Assembly: GCF_901827175.1 (NCBI RefSeq)
Contig: NZ_LR594662.1
Span: forward strand, 868,001 to 932,000
DNA from: Variovorax sp. RA8
GTDB lineage: Bacteria > Pseudomonadota > Gammaproteobacteria > Burkholderiales > Burkholderiaceae_C
Direction of reading: 5' to 3'
DNA: 64,000 bases
Below the pieces are notes generated by a model. It saw only the letters and a program-made list of their open reading frames with translations. It made no database searches and was not told the origin of the DNA. Position numbers and translations under genes: made by a program. Positions 25,891 to 34,174 of the stretch are shown in pieces (the first letter of the stretch is position 1; every line of letters starts with the position of its first letter).

Positions 25891-27033
25891 ATGAGCAAGG
25901 GGCGCGCGGCCTTTGCTGCCGTGGCCGTGCTGGCCCTGGCCGGCTGCGCCGACCTGGGCTACTACTGGCAGTCGGCCAGCGGCCATCTGGCGCTCATGCG
26001 CGCGGCGCGGCCGGTGCCGGAGTGGCTGCAGGACCCGGCCACCACCGACGCGCTCAAGGCCAAGCTGCAACTGGCGGAGCGCATCCGTCGCTTCGCAGTC
26101 GCCGAGCTCGGCCTGCCGGACAACCCCAGCTACAAGGCCTACGCCGACCTGCACCGGCCGGCCGCGATCTGGAACGTGGTGGCGTCGCCCGCGCATTCGC
26201 TCACCCTCAAGACCTGGTGCTTCCCGGTCGCGGGCTGCGTCGGCTATCGGGGCTACTACGACGAGGCGGCAGCCCGCGCGGAGGCCGCCACGCTGGTCGC
26301 CCAGGGGCTGGAAGCGGCCGCCTACCCGGTGCCGGCCTACTCCACGCTGGGCTGGATGAACTGGGCCGGCGGCGATCCGCTGCTGTCCACCTTCATCGGC
26401 TACCCGGAAGGCGAACTGGCCCGCATCGTGTTCCATGAGCTGGCGCACCAGGTGCTCTATGTGCCCGGCGACACGATGTTCAACGAGTCCTTCGCGACCG
26501 CGGTGGAGCGCATCGGCGGCGCCCGCTGGCTGCAGACCCAGGCCGGCGATGCGGCGCGCGTCGAGTACGCGCAGTTCGACCGCCGGCGCCAGCAGTTCCG
26601 CGCCCTCACCGCCGACACGCGCCGGGTGCTCGCGGACATCTACGCCTCGAAGGCGGCACAGGCCGGCGACTGGGCGACGGTCGATGCGCAGAAGAAGGCC
26701 GTGATGGAAGACTTCCGCCAGCGCTACGCCGCCCTGCGGGCCGGCTGGAGCGGCCCACGGCAGGGCGCCTACGACGGCTGGGTGGCGCGGGCCAACAACG
26801 CCCTGTTCGGCGCGCAGGCCGCGTACGACGAACTGGTGCCCGGCTTCGAGGCGCTGTTCGAGCGAGAAGGCCGGGATTGGCCGCGCTTCTATGCGGCAGT
26901 CAAGCGCCTGTCCGCGCTGCCCAAGGACGAGAGAATGCTGGCGCTGCGGACCGGGGACGCCACGGCGCCCGCGGCCCGCAGGCCGACCGAAGAACCCGGC
27001 CAGCACGGCCGACAGGGAGGGCCCGGTGCCTGA
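25891..27033 (+). CDS. Lipoprotein aminopeptidase (PF10023-like)
   Basis: The 380-aa product starts with a lipoprotein signal, VAVLALAGC, with lipid-anchored Cys19. It contains the zinc motif HELAH (His182, Glu183, His186) followed by FNESFATAVE with Glu199, as in the 'putative aminopeptidase' family of Gram-negative bacteria. It is probably anchored in the periplasm. An upstream in-frame ATG (25831) would bury the signal peptide, so the later start is preferred. It overlaps the PHA-granule family gene by eight bases. Confidence 0.85.
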   Translation: MSKGRAAFAAVAVLALAGCADLGYYWQSASGHLALMRAARPVPEWLQDPATTDALKAKLQLAERIRRFAVAELGLPDNPSYKAYADLHRPAAIWNVVASPAHSLTLKTWCFPVAGCVGYRGYYDEAAARAEAATLVAQGLEAAAYPVPAYSTLGWMNWAGGDPLLSTFIGYPEGELARIVFHELAHQVLYVPGDTMFNESFATAVERIGGARWLQTQAGDAARVEYAQFDRRRQQFRALTADTRRVLADIYASKAAQAGDWATVDAQKKAVMEDFRQRYAALRAGWSGPRQGAYDGWVARANNALFGAQAAYDELVPGFEALFEREGRDWPRFYAAVKRLSALPKDERMLALRTGDATAPAARRPTEEPGQHGRQGGPGA

Positions 27034-27364
27034 TATCCACATCGAACGCAGCCATCAACTCGGCATCGAGGCCGCGCGCGCGATCGCGCGCAAATGGGTC
27101 AGCCAGGTCGAGCAGGACTATGGCCTGGCCTGCAGCTACGAGGAAGGCCAGGCCCGTGACGTCGGCCGCTTCAGCCGCGCAGGCATCGACGGCAGTGTCG
27201 AGGTCAGCGGCGGCAGCTTCACGCTGCGGGCGACCCTGTCCGGCCTGTTCGCCGGCTTCAGCGGGCAGATCGAAGAGCGCTTGCGGCGGAAGCTGGACGA
27301 CCTGCTGGGCCGGCCCGACGATGACGATGACGACGACGCCTACAACGACAAGGACTGGCGTTGA
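27026..27364 (+). CDS. Polyhydroxyalkanoic acid system family protein (PHA_gran_rgn)
   Basis: The 112-aa protein begins MPDIHIERSHQLGIEAARAIA and contains YGLACSYEEGQARDVGRFSRAGIDG, characteristic of the PHA_gran_rgn family associated with PHA metabolism. It ends in a very acidic run of Asp residues. The GTG start is preceded by GGGAGG and overlaps the aminopeptidase stop. The molecular role is not established in this family. Confidence 0.82.
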   Translation: MPDIHIERSHQLGIEAARAIARKWVSQVEQDYGLACSYEEGQARDVGRFSRAGIDGSVEVSGGSFTLRATLSGLFAGFSGQIEERLRRKLDDLLGRPDDDDDDDAYNDKDWR

Positions 27365-27394
27365 ACGCCGCGCCGGCGCGGCCGTAGGCGTTCA
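27362..27394. terminator. Inverted repeat joining two convergent stop codons
   Basis: TGAACGCC and GGCGTTCA are perfect 8-base inverted arms that include both stop codons (plus-strand PHA gene, minus-strand ACBP gene). Between them sits a perfect 16-base palindrome, GCCGCGCCGGCGCGGC. It is probably a bidirectional terminator without a T-tract. Confidence 0.45.
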
Positions 27395-27649
27395 GCCGCG
27401 CAGCGACTCGATCAGGTCGATGTACTTCTGCTTGGCCTCGTCCGCGCTCAAGCCCTTCCGGGCGGTCCAGGCGTCCCACTTGGCGCGCGCGACGATGTCG
27501 CTGAAGCTCGGCTTCTTCTCGGTGTTGTCGCCCAGTGTCGCCTGCTTGAAAAGGCCATAGATCTTGAGCAGCGTCGGGTTGTCCGGGCGCTCGGCGAGCA
27601 GTTTGGAGTTGGCCTGGGCGGCTTCGAACAGGGCGTTCAGGTCGGACAT
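27392..27649 (-). CDS. Acyl-CoA-binding protein
   Basis: The 85-aa protein is a full-length ACBP: LFEAAQANSKLLAERPDNPTLL, YGLFKQATLGDN, and KWDAWTARKGLSADEAKQKYI. These are the conserved Tyr/Lys residues that hold the CoA moiety. It should carry long-chain acyl-CoA esters in the cytoplasm. Its place beside PHA-related genes suggests a link to fatty-acid or PHA flux. Confidence 0.93.
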   Translation of the reverse strand: MSDLNALFEAAQANSKLLAERPDNPTLLKIYGLFKQATLGDNTEKKPSFSDIVARAKWDAWTARKGLSADEAKQKYIDLIESLRG

Positions 27650-27721
27650 GATGGGGATGGTGTGGCTGGGGCTCGCATCTTAAGTGACGATTTCGTTGAT
27701 AAAGCGGGCGAATCAGTCGGA

Positions 27722-28552
27722 TCAGTCGGACAGCCCGGCGCGCGCCAGCTCCACGTCGAGCCGCTCGCGCGCATCGGCCGGTTCCGTGGCGGCGGCCCGC
27801 TCGTAGAGGCTGGTGGCCTCGGCCAGGCGCGCATCGCCTTCCAGCATCAGCATTCCGCGGGCGTATTCCATCATCGCGCCGGGCGAGCGCGGATGGAGTT
27901 CCAGGCCGCGCTCGAAGAGCTCGATCGCGGTCTCGGCGCGCACGCCGTAGGTCATGCGGCCGACCAGCGCGCCGACCTTGTCGATGACCTCGGCGTGGAA
28001 GGCCGCGAGCGCCACATGGGCTGCGGCATGCCGCGGCTCGAGCGCGATCACGCGTTCGAGCGCGCCCTTGACCTTGGTGCCCAGGCCCTGCGCCAGCGCC
28101 CGTGCCACGCTGATGCCCTGGCTGTAGCGGCCAAGGGCATAGGCTTGCCAGTAGAGCGCGTGGCAGTTGTCCGGCTCCTCCGCCGCCTGGCTGGCAGCGC
28201 GCTCGGCCACCTGCTTGAACAGGGCCTGGCGCATCGCCTCGCGCGGCTCGAGGTAGTTGGCATAGATGGCCGTGGCCTGGTTGGCCAGCATCAGCCCCTC
28301 GGCGCCGTGCCGCAGTCCCAGCTTGGCCGCGCGTTCGAAGTCACCGCTGTGGTAGAGCGCCCAGCCCTCGGCCAGTGGACCGGGTGCCGGCGGCGGCAGC
28401 CCGTGCCCGCCGTGCAACCTGCCCCATTCCTGCAGCACTTCGGCGGCGTCGAAGCGCGGCGCGTCACGGTAGGGCATCGGGACCCATGGCTCCGAAGCGG
28501 GCACCGTGCCGGTAGCCAGCAGCGAGAGAGGTTGGAGATCGGGATGGGCCAT
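27722..28552 (-). CDS. TPR-like helical protein, unknown function
   Basis: The 276-aa protein is Ala-rich and helical, with repeated tetratricopeptide-like segments (AEGWALYHSGDFERAAKLG, HALYWQAYALGRYSQG, AIELFERGLELHPRSPGAMM, EATSLYERAAATEPAD). No signal peptide or catalytic motif is visible. It starts seven bases after the TetR gene and is probably co-transcribed with it. Confidence 0.75.
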   Translation of the reverse strand: MAHPDLQPLSLLATGTVPASEPWVPMPYRDAPRFDAAEVLQEWGRLHGGHGLPPPAPGPLAEGWALYHSGDFERAAKLGLRHGAEGLMLANQATAIYANYLEPREAMRQALFKQVAERAASQAAEEPDNCHALYWQAYALGRYSQGISVARALAQGLGTKVKGALERVIALEPRHAAAHVALAAFHAEVIDKVGALVGRMTYGVRAETAIELFERGLELHPRSPGAMMEYARGMLMLEGDARLAEATSLYERAAATEPADARERLDVELARAGLSD

Positions 28553-28559
28553 GCGATGC

Positions 28560-29234
28560 TCAGACGGTTGTCGGCTGATCTTCGCCCGCGTAGGCGTTGC
28601 TCAGCGTAAGCAAATGCTGTCGCTGCTCGGCCGCGAGGTAGGGCGCGAGCAGATGGAGCGTGTGGTGCGCGCCGCGCAGCAGGGCGCTCTGGGCATGGCC
28701 CGGCTCCAGCGCCTCCCGCGGGTTGCGCACGTACTCGTAGCTCAGCCAGTAGGTCAGCACCACCACCATGCTCTGGGCCAGCGGATCGACCTCGGGCGCG
28801 TCGATGTCCAGGTGGCCGGACCGGCTCATGCCGGCGAGCAGGGTCCGGATCGCGCGTGCCTTGTTCTGGAGCACCAGCTGGAACTGGGTCTCCAGGTGCC
28901 GGTTCTTGGAGAGCAGGTCGTTGAGGTCGCGGTACAGGAAGCGGTAGCGCCAGATCAGTTCGAACAGGCTGTGCATGAAGAACCAGGCATCCTCCACGTC
29001 GCGCACGCCTTCGCTCGCGTGGAGCAGTTCGTTGAGCTCGGTTTCGTAGTTCTCGTAGAGCCGGTTGATCAGCTCATCCTTGGCGGGGTAGTGGTAGTAG
29101 AGGTTGCCGGGACTGATGTTGAGCTCACCCGCCACCAGCGTGGTCGAGACGTTCGGCTCCCCGAACCGGTTGAACAGGTCCAATGCGGCTTCGAGGATGC
29201 GTTGTGCAGTGCGGCGTGGCGCCTTCTTGGCCAT
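28560..29234 (-). CDS. TetR/AcrR-family transcriptional regulator
   Basis: The 224-aa regulator has the TetR DNA-binding helices near the N-terminus (RILEAALDLFNRFGEPNVST, GELNISPGNLYYHYPAKDELI) and a helical C-terminal domain, with the DUF6313/TetR_C-like stretch WRYRFLYRDLNDLLSKN. It is next to phasin, TPR and ACBP genes and may control PHA or acyl-CoA genes. The ATG was chosen because upstream in-frame sequence overlaps phasin-side DNA and has no domain. Confidence 0.88.
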   Translation of the reverse strand: MAKKAPRRTAQRILEAALDLFNRFGEPNVSTTLVAGELNISPGNLYYHYPAKDELINRLYENYETELNELLHASEGVRDVEDAWFFMHSLFELIWRYRFLYRDLNDLLSKNRHLETQFQLVLQNKARAIRTLLAGMSRSGHLDIDAPEVDPLAQSMVVVLTYWLSYEYVRNPREALEPGHAQSALLRGAHHTLHLLAPYLAAEQRQHLLTLSNAYAGEDQPTTV

Positions 29235-29322
29235 GAACTCGTAGCCCCCGGTTGTCTCCTGAGGCCACTCTAGCGCAAGTCCCGGGCCGCGGGGCGATTG
29301 CTGCACTGCGGTGCGCGTCGCG

Positions 29323-29342
29323 GGCGGCCGATCAGGGCCGCC
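29323..29342 (-). terminator. GC-rich hairpin after the phasin gene
   Basis: The stem GGCGGCC / GGCCGCC (7 bp) with a 6-base loop lies five bases downstream of the phasin stop on the minus strand. There is no T-tract, so function is tentative. Confidence 0.35.
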
Positions 29343-29347
29343 GTGGA

Positions 29348-29842
29348 TCAGGCGTCGCTGCCCGGCTTGCGCCGCCGAGAAGGCTTGGCCGCGGCTTCGG
29401 CCGGATGGCGCGCTGCCGTCTTGCGTGGCGTCCGTGCGGGCCGGTCGGTCGAGTCCTTGCGCCTGAGCTGGGCTTCGAGCGCCTCGACCCGCGCCTGCAG
29501 TGCCGCCACCTCCTGCGCCGAGGGCATGCCGAGCTTCTCGAGCGCGCGCGCCACGCGGTCCTCGAAGATGGATTCGAGCTTGCCCCATCCACCCGCGGCC
29601 TTGGTGCCGAACTCGCTGGCGAACCCGGCCATGCGGGCCTGGGCCTGGGCCAGCGTTTCCTCGGCGGCGTGCTGGGTCTTCTTCTGCACGCCGAGGCCGT
29701 CCTTCACCAGCGCCTCGAAGGCCTTGCTGCCCTCCTGCTGCATCTTGGCAAAGGCGCCGAGGCCCGCGAGCCAGATCTGCTGGGCGGAGTCCTTGATGCG
29801 GTCGGTCTTGTCGTCGGGTTTGTCGTCGTCCGTGCTGGCCAT
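29348..29842 (-). CDS. Phasin family protein
   Basis: The 164-aa protein has the phasin pattern: an amphipathic helix with QQIWLAGLGAFAKMQQEGSKAFEALV, then GLGVQKKT, a coiled-coil heptad region (EVAALQARVEALEAQLRR), and a basic Ala/Pro/Lys C-terminal tail like PhaI/PhaF. It should coat PHA granules and may bind DNA through the basic tail. It is the promoter-proximal gene of a minus-strand PHA/acyl-CoA cluster. Confidence 0.88.
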   Translation of the reverse strand: MASTDDDKPDDKTDRIKDSAQQIWLAGLGAFAKMQQEGSKAFEALVKDGLGVQKKTQHAAEETLAQAQARMAGFASEFGTKAAGGWGKLESIFEDRVARALEKLGMPSAQEVAALQARVEALEAQLRRKDSTDRPARTPRKTAARHPAEAAAKPSRRRKPGSDA

Positions 29843-29936
29843 GGTCCGTTCCTGAGAGTGAATGGCGAAACTCTAGCTGCGCCTGCGGCCCTGCGTGTAG
29901 AGCCCGCGGCCTAGCGGCGCGCCGATGGGCATGCCC

Positions 29937-32006
29937 CTACTTGGCGGCAGGGCCGACGGCGACGGGGATGTGCGGGACCGGCATGTCCATTTCATGCAGG
30001 TACCGATAGCCCTCTGCAGCAATCGAGAACTGCAGGTCGTAGGTGCCTTCGGCCGAGGGCTTGGGAATCATGACGCTGATCGCTTCCTCCTCGCCGGGGG
30101 CAAGGGAGAAGTTCAGGTCCTGCCGGGCCAGCCATGCGGGTGCAGGCGCGGCAGCCGCTGGATCGGCGGAGGCGGGTACGAAGCGCCAGGTCAAGCGCAA
30201 CGGATGCCCGACGCGCGACAGCGAGTGGAGAGGCTGCGCGCCGTCGTTCCGAATGCGCACGGCTACCTTCAGCTCGCGCGCGTCGGCCTCGGTTGCCGTG
30301 GGAGTGAGTTGGATCTGCCTGGCCTGTGCCTCGTCCGGGGGGCGAGGCGCGGCGTCGGTGGGCAGGTGGACCCCCGGGCAGGGCTCGAGCGACACCCAGG
30401 CCGTTCGCGCCAGCAGCGCATCCGGGACGAGCCTTCCTGCAGCCCATGGCGCCGGCGCCATGCTGTAGATCCGCGCCGCGGCCGAATGGCAGGGCAAGGG
30501 GTGGATGTAGCCCGGCGGCGCATTGCCCGAATAACCGTTCAGGGTCGGCATCCTGCGGTCCTGCGCGAAGACCATGCCGTCGAGCTCGGTCATGTAGAAG
30601 GGCTCGTTCGCGCGTCCGGTGAGATACAGCACGGCATCGGGCTTGAAGGCCGTGGCGCCAGCTGCCTGCTCCACCGCGGCCATGCGGCCGCGCCACTGGT
30701 CGAAGCCGGTGAAGTACGGACGATAGGCCAGGGTCTCGAGGGAGAACGCGAGGACGATCAGGCTCGAGACCAGCCATCGGAGGCCGCGATGCCGCTGCAG
30801 GTGCTCGACGCCGATGGCCGCCATGACGGCGACCGGCAGTGCCATGACCAGGACGACGCGGCTCACCGCCCGCAAGGAAGAGATGCCGGGCAGCGCCATC
30901 GCGTGCTGGTACAAGGACTGCCCGTTCACATGCAGGGTAAAGGCCACCAGCAGTGCCAGCGCCGCCAGCGAAAGCCCGAGAAGCCGGCGCCAGCGCGCCG
31001 CCGCTTCGGTTGTTGCCGTGACCAGCGCCCAGAGGGCGAGCACGAGCGGAACGAAGCCGATGAACATCTGGTGCTCGTTGCGGGCCTCCAGGCCGGACAC
31101 CGCAGCCCCGAGCCATCGGTAGCCCAGCACCGCGTCCGCCAGCAGGTAGCTCTGCGGCCGGGGCAGCATGACCAGCACCTCGTCGGGCATCCGGCTGAAG
31201 CCATAGATGCGGCTGATGGCGTGGTACTTCAGCAGCAGGTAGCCGACCGCGGCAGCGGATGCCGCGATGACCAGGAGCGCTGTGCATTCGAACAGGCCTG
31301 CGGAGGTCCCGGGCCTGCGCCGGGCAGCTGGCGGACGGAACGCGGGGACCAGCATGGCCACGGCCGTTGCCGCGAGCAAGTAGGCCATGAAGACGCCCAG
31401 ATAGATCGAGCAGTAGAACTGCAGCGCACCCCACGCCGCGAGCCGGGCCAGATGCGTGAGGCGCCGCTCCTGGACGAATTGCAGCAGCGCCAGCCACGCC
31501 AACGGGATGGCAAACCGGTAGGTCAGCTGCGCATGGGATTCCTGCGCCAGGGCCGGCAGCGAGAACGTGTAGACGAAGGCGGCGACCGATGCGCCCAGGG
31601 ACGAGAAGCCCAGCCTGCGCATCACCAGGTACATGGCGACGAAGTCGAGCCCTAACCCGACGGTCAGCCAGGCATCGAGGGCAGGCTCGCGGGCGAGTCC
31701 CAGTGCGCGGAAGAGAACGTAGACGAGGCCGGAGCCGAAGTGGTTGTCACTGAAGGCCAGCGCGCCCGGGGCCGGATAGAAGAAGCCCGGCGACCACAGC
31801 GAAGGCCAATCGCCGCTCGCCCGCTGGAACAAGTGCTCGAGGATGACGCTGTTGAAGCGCGCATCGCCCAGGTCGCCCGGCACCGCGGTGAACCAGTTCG
31901 TCGCCCGCAGGATGTAGAAGCAAAGTCCCACCGCCGCCAGGACCAGCGGCGCGAGTCGATAGCCGGGGGCTGCATGCCAGTCTCCGTGCGTGGCCGTCGA
32001 TCTCAT
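29937..32006 (-). CDS. Large polytopic membrane protein, probable GT-C-like glycosyltransferase
   Basis: The 689-aa protein has about 10-12 hydrophobic helices in its first ~430 residues and a large soluble C-terminal part. An early loop reads PGDLGDARFNSVILEH with acidic residues, as at GT-C active sites, and SDNHFGSGLVYVLFRALG follows. No family is assigned with certainty. It is the last gene of a minus-strand unit with a GT2, GtrA and a small membrane protein, so it probably transfers a sugar from undecaprenyl phosphate to a surface glycan. It overlaps the upstream gene by four bases. Confidence 0.75.
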   Translation of the reverse strand: MRSTATHGDWHAAPGYRLAPLVLAAVGLCFYILRATNWFTAVPGDLGDARFNSVILEHLFQRASGDWPSLWSPGFFYPAPGALAFSDNHFGSGLVYVLFRALGLAREPALDAWLTVGLGLDFVAMYLVMRRLGFSSLGASVAAFVYTFSLPALAQESHAQLTYRFAIPLAWLALLQFVQERRLTHLARLAAWGALQFYCSIYLGVFMAYLLAATAVAMLVPAFRPPAARRRPGTSAGLFECTALLVIAASAAAVGYLLLKYHAISRIYGFSRMPDEVLVMLPRPQSYLLADAVLGYRWLGAAVSGLEARNEHQMFIGFVPLVLALWALVTATTEAAARWRRLLGLSLAALALLVAFTLHVNGQSLYQHAMALPGISSLRAVSRVVLVMALPVAVMAAIGVEHLQRHRGLRWLVSSLIVLAFSLETLAYRPYFTGFDQWRGRMAAVEQAAGATAFKPDAVLYLTGRANEPFYMTELDGMVFAQDRRMPTLNGYSGNAPPGYIHPLPCHSAAARIYSMAPAPWAAGRLVPDALLARTAWVSLEPCPGVHLPTDAAPRPPDEAQARQIQLTPTATEADARELKVAVRIRNDGAQPLHSLSRVGHPLRLTWRFVPASADPAAAAPAPAWLARQDLNFSLAPGEEEAISVMIPKPSAEGTYDLQFSIAAEGYRYLHEMDMPVPHIPVAVGPAAK

Positions 32007-32599
32007 CGGCAGGTGTAGTCCTTCTGCGGGGCGCTGTTGCGGAAGGGGTCCGTCAGATCGTCGCTGTACTGGCCCATCAGCAGCCGCTGCTTGGGCAGCA
32101 GGTGCCGCCGGAAGAAACGGCTGAAGCTCGCGAGCCCGTCGCCCTTTGGGGTGAGGCGCACGCAGCCGTTCTCGATGCGGATCGTGCCGGATTCCAGCTG
32201 CTCGGTCAGCCGCACATCCACCAGGCGGTGCTCCTTGAGGTACTCGTCGGTAAAGACTTCGGCGAAGCGGCTCTGCTGGATGCCGCCGCCGCGCTGCTGC
32301 AGCTTCTCGAGAATGTAGAAGGACAGTGAGCGATCCAGCACCGTGGGCACCGAGATGGCGAGCGCATAGGCGGCCAGCAGCCAGATGATCAGCATCTGAA
32401 GCTTCTCGAAGCCGCTGAACAACGAGAAGGACCGCAGCGCCATGACCAGTCCCGCGGTGATGAACGCAGCCAGCACGCCGTCGACGATGGCGCTGTAGAA
32501 CACCACGTTCACGTGCATGAAGGAGATATGCACCCAGTAGATGAAGCAGGCCAGCACGAGAAAGAAGGCGCTTGCCGCGGCGAATCGAATGATTTTCAT
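32003..32599 (-). CDS. Small membrane protein of unknown function
   Basis: The 198-aa protein has four hydrophobic stretches in its first half (FAAASAFFLVLACFIYWVH, VDGVLAAFITAGLVMAL, LQMLIIWLLAAYALAI, then weaker) and a basic soluble C-terminal half (VRLTPKGDGLASFSRFFRRH). It overlaps GtrA upstream and the 689-aa protein downstream by four bases each. I do not recognise the family. Its placement suggests a partner of the polytopic protein. Confidence 0.7.
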   Translation of the reverse strand: MKIIRFAAASAFFLVLACFIYWVHISFMHVNVVFYSAIVDGVLAAFITAGLVMALRSFSLFSGFEKLQMLIIWLLAAYALAISVPTVLDRSLSFYILEKLQQRGGGIQQSRFAEVFTDEYLKEHRLVDVRLTEQLESGTIRIENGCVRLTPKGDGLASFSRFFRRHLLPKQRLLMGQYSDDLTDPFRNSAPQKDYTCR

Positions 32600-33006
32600 G
32601 GTCCCGAGAACACGAGGAGCTTGTTGCCGACGTAGCTCAGCAGGGTCTGGAGCACCGTGGCGATCAGGAATCCAATGCTGTAGTCCAGATGCAGGACGTC
32701 GGTCCACGCGAAGAGCAGCAACCCGTGCAGGCACGCGATCGAGGCATACAGGATGAGAAAGCGCAACGCCTGGTGCGCCCAGGGCGTGCTCGCCTTGCGG
32801 AAGACGAAATAGCGGCTGCCGATGAAGGAGGCCGCGATGCCGAACCAGGCGGCCACGAAGTTGGCAACGCCGGCGGACGGCATGCCCAGTACCCGGAGAT
32901 TGAAGCTCAGCACGCCATAGTGGACGGCTGTTGCGATCAGTCCGTTGAGGATGAAGCGCCCCAGCTCGGCGAGGCGGGGATCTGCCAGTCGGGCGCGCAG
33001 GATCAT
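32596..33006 (-). CDS. GtrA-family membrane protein
   Basis: The 136-aa protein has four helices and the GtrA signature (RFILNGLIATAVHYGVLSF, ANFVAAWFGIAASFIGSRYFVFR, LLSYVGNKLLVF). GtrA proteins are thought to flip undecaprenyl-phosphate sugar across the inner membrane. It overlaps the GT2 gene by four bases, so the GT2 probably makes its substrate. Confidence 0.88.
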   Translation of the reverse strand: MILRARLADPRLAELGRFILNGLIATAVHYGVLSFNLRVLGMPSAGVANFVAAWFGIAASFIGSRYFVFRKASTPWAHQALRFLILYASIACLHGLLLFAWTDVLHLDYSIGFLIATVLQTLLSYVGNKLLVFSGP

Positions 33007-33950
33007 GCGGGGCGGCCGGTGTGCGTCACCGTATCGACGAAATCGGTGTAGGCGGCCTGCAGCGAGGCGCCCGACCTGCTCACGCCGGTGAGCATGAGGC
33101 TCATCAGGGCCAGCGTGCCTGTCTGCAGGAACACCAGCAGCAGGATGCCCAGCGCCACCGAGAACCAGCCGGGCGTGGCGTAGCCCGACACCTTGAGCAC
33201 CACGGAGGCCAGGCCGCCCAGGATGGTCAGCGTGCCCAGGAGCGCCGCGGCGATGCCGACGCGCACGAGCACGTCCTCGGCGAAGACCATGATGCCGCGG
33301 AACCCGTGCAACGTCAGCCCGACGAAATTCATCTTGCTCTGCCCGGCGTAGCGAGGGCCCCGGTCCAGCGCGCAGGTGGCGATGCGCAGGCGGGAGCCGA
33401 GCACGCAGCTGGCGACGTGCGTCCAGAGTTCCTGCATGGCGGCCAGGCGCTTGACCGCATTGGGCTTGAGCGCCATGAAGTTGCCGAAACTGATGCTGCG
33501 CCCGGTGAGCAGCTTGAAGAGCCGCCGGTAGACCGCGTAGAAGAGCTTGAAGCGCAGTGTCTCGACGCGCGTGCGGCGCTGGGCGACGACCACGTCGATT
33601 TCGTCCGGTTCCAGCGTGCGGAGCAGTTCGGGAATGGAGGCGGGAAGGTCTTCGCCGTCGGAATCCATCACCACGACCCGCTGGACCTCGGCCAGGTGCT
33701 CGGCCGCGTAGCCGAGGCCGACGGCGATCGCGCGTTGATGGCCCACGTTGCGCCGCAGACGGATCACGGTGCCGCTGAGGCCGATGGCCTCCAGCTGCCG
33801 GATGTCGACCGGCTGCCGGACCGAGCCGTCGTCCACCGCCACCACGTGCACCTGCTCGCCGAAGGCATCGAACAGTTCGTGGAACAGGCGGGTGGAGGCT
33901 TCGCTGTCCTCGAAGACAGGCGTCACGACGACGAAGGGGAGGGCGCTCAT
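33003..33950 (-). CDS. GT2 family glycosyltransferase (GtrB/DPM1-like)
   Basis: The 315-aa enzyme has a GT-A domain ([41 protein letters not shown], the acidic [10 protein letters not shown]) followed by two C-terminal membrane helices ([43 protein letters not shown]). It should transfer a sugar from a nucleotide donor to undecaprenyl phosphate at the inner membrane. The start is the ATG before [10 protein letters not shown]; upstream residues are low-complexity. The gene is first in the minus-strand cassette and divergent from rfbB. Confidence 0.88.
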   Translation of the reverse strand: MSALPFVVVTPVFEDSEASTRLFHELFDAFGEQVHVVAVDDGSVRQPVDIRQLEAIGLSGTVIRLRRNVGHQRAIAVGLGYAAEHLAEVQRVVVMDSDGEDLPASIPELLRTLEPDEIDVVVAQRRTRVETLRFKLFYAVYRRLFKLLTGRSISFGNFMALKPNAVKRLAAMQELWTHVASCVLGSRLRIATCALDRGPRYAGQSKMNFVGLTLHGFRGIMVFAEDVLVRVGIAAALLGTLTILGGLASVVLKVSGYATPGWFSVALGILLLVFLQTGTLALMSLMLTGVSRSGASLQAAYTDFVDTVTHTGRPA

Positions 33951-34116
33951 CAGGGGAGGAAGAAGAACAGGGAGCAGAGGGGCGACGAGGCCGCGGCGCT
34001 GGGGCTGGGGCCGGGGCCGATCAGCGGCGGGTATTGTGCCCCATGCCCTTGCTGCCGTTCGAGGCGCGGTCCGCGCCGGGGGGAGCGCTGGCGCCTTCCG
34101 CGGCATGCCGCGATGG

Positions 34117-34122
34117 GATAAT
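34117..34122 (+). promoter_or_regulatory. Weak -10-like box before rfbB
   Basis: GATAAT in the context GGGATAATCC lies about 55 bases before the rfbB start, in the 224-base gap between the divergent glycan units. No convincing -35 box is seen, so this is a guess. The same gap must hold the promoter of the minus-strand cassette. Confidence 0.3.
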
Positions 34123-34174
34123 CCCCGATTGCCGGCCGGCAGGCGGCCTTTTCATTTGCACAGCGGGGGACTTC

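Noticed and set aside
24235..27042. A 935-codon minus-strand open frame opposite the Mo-oxidoreductase and aminopeptidase
   Set aside because: It has no domain and an amino-acid mix typical of the antisense of GC-rich genes. Both plus-strand genes carry complete motifs.
33951..34174. JUMPstart/ops-type element before the glycan genes
   Set aside because: No GGCGGTAG-type ops sequence was seen in this gap; only a weak -10-like box and GC palindromes.
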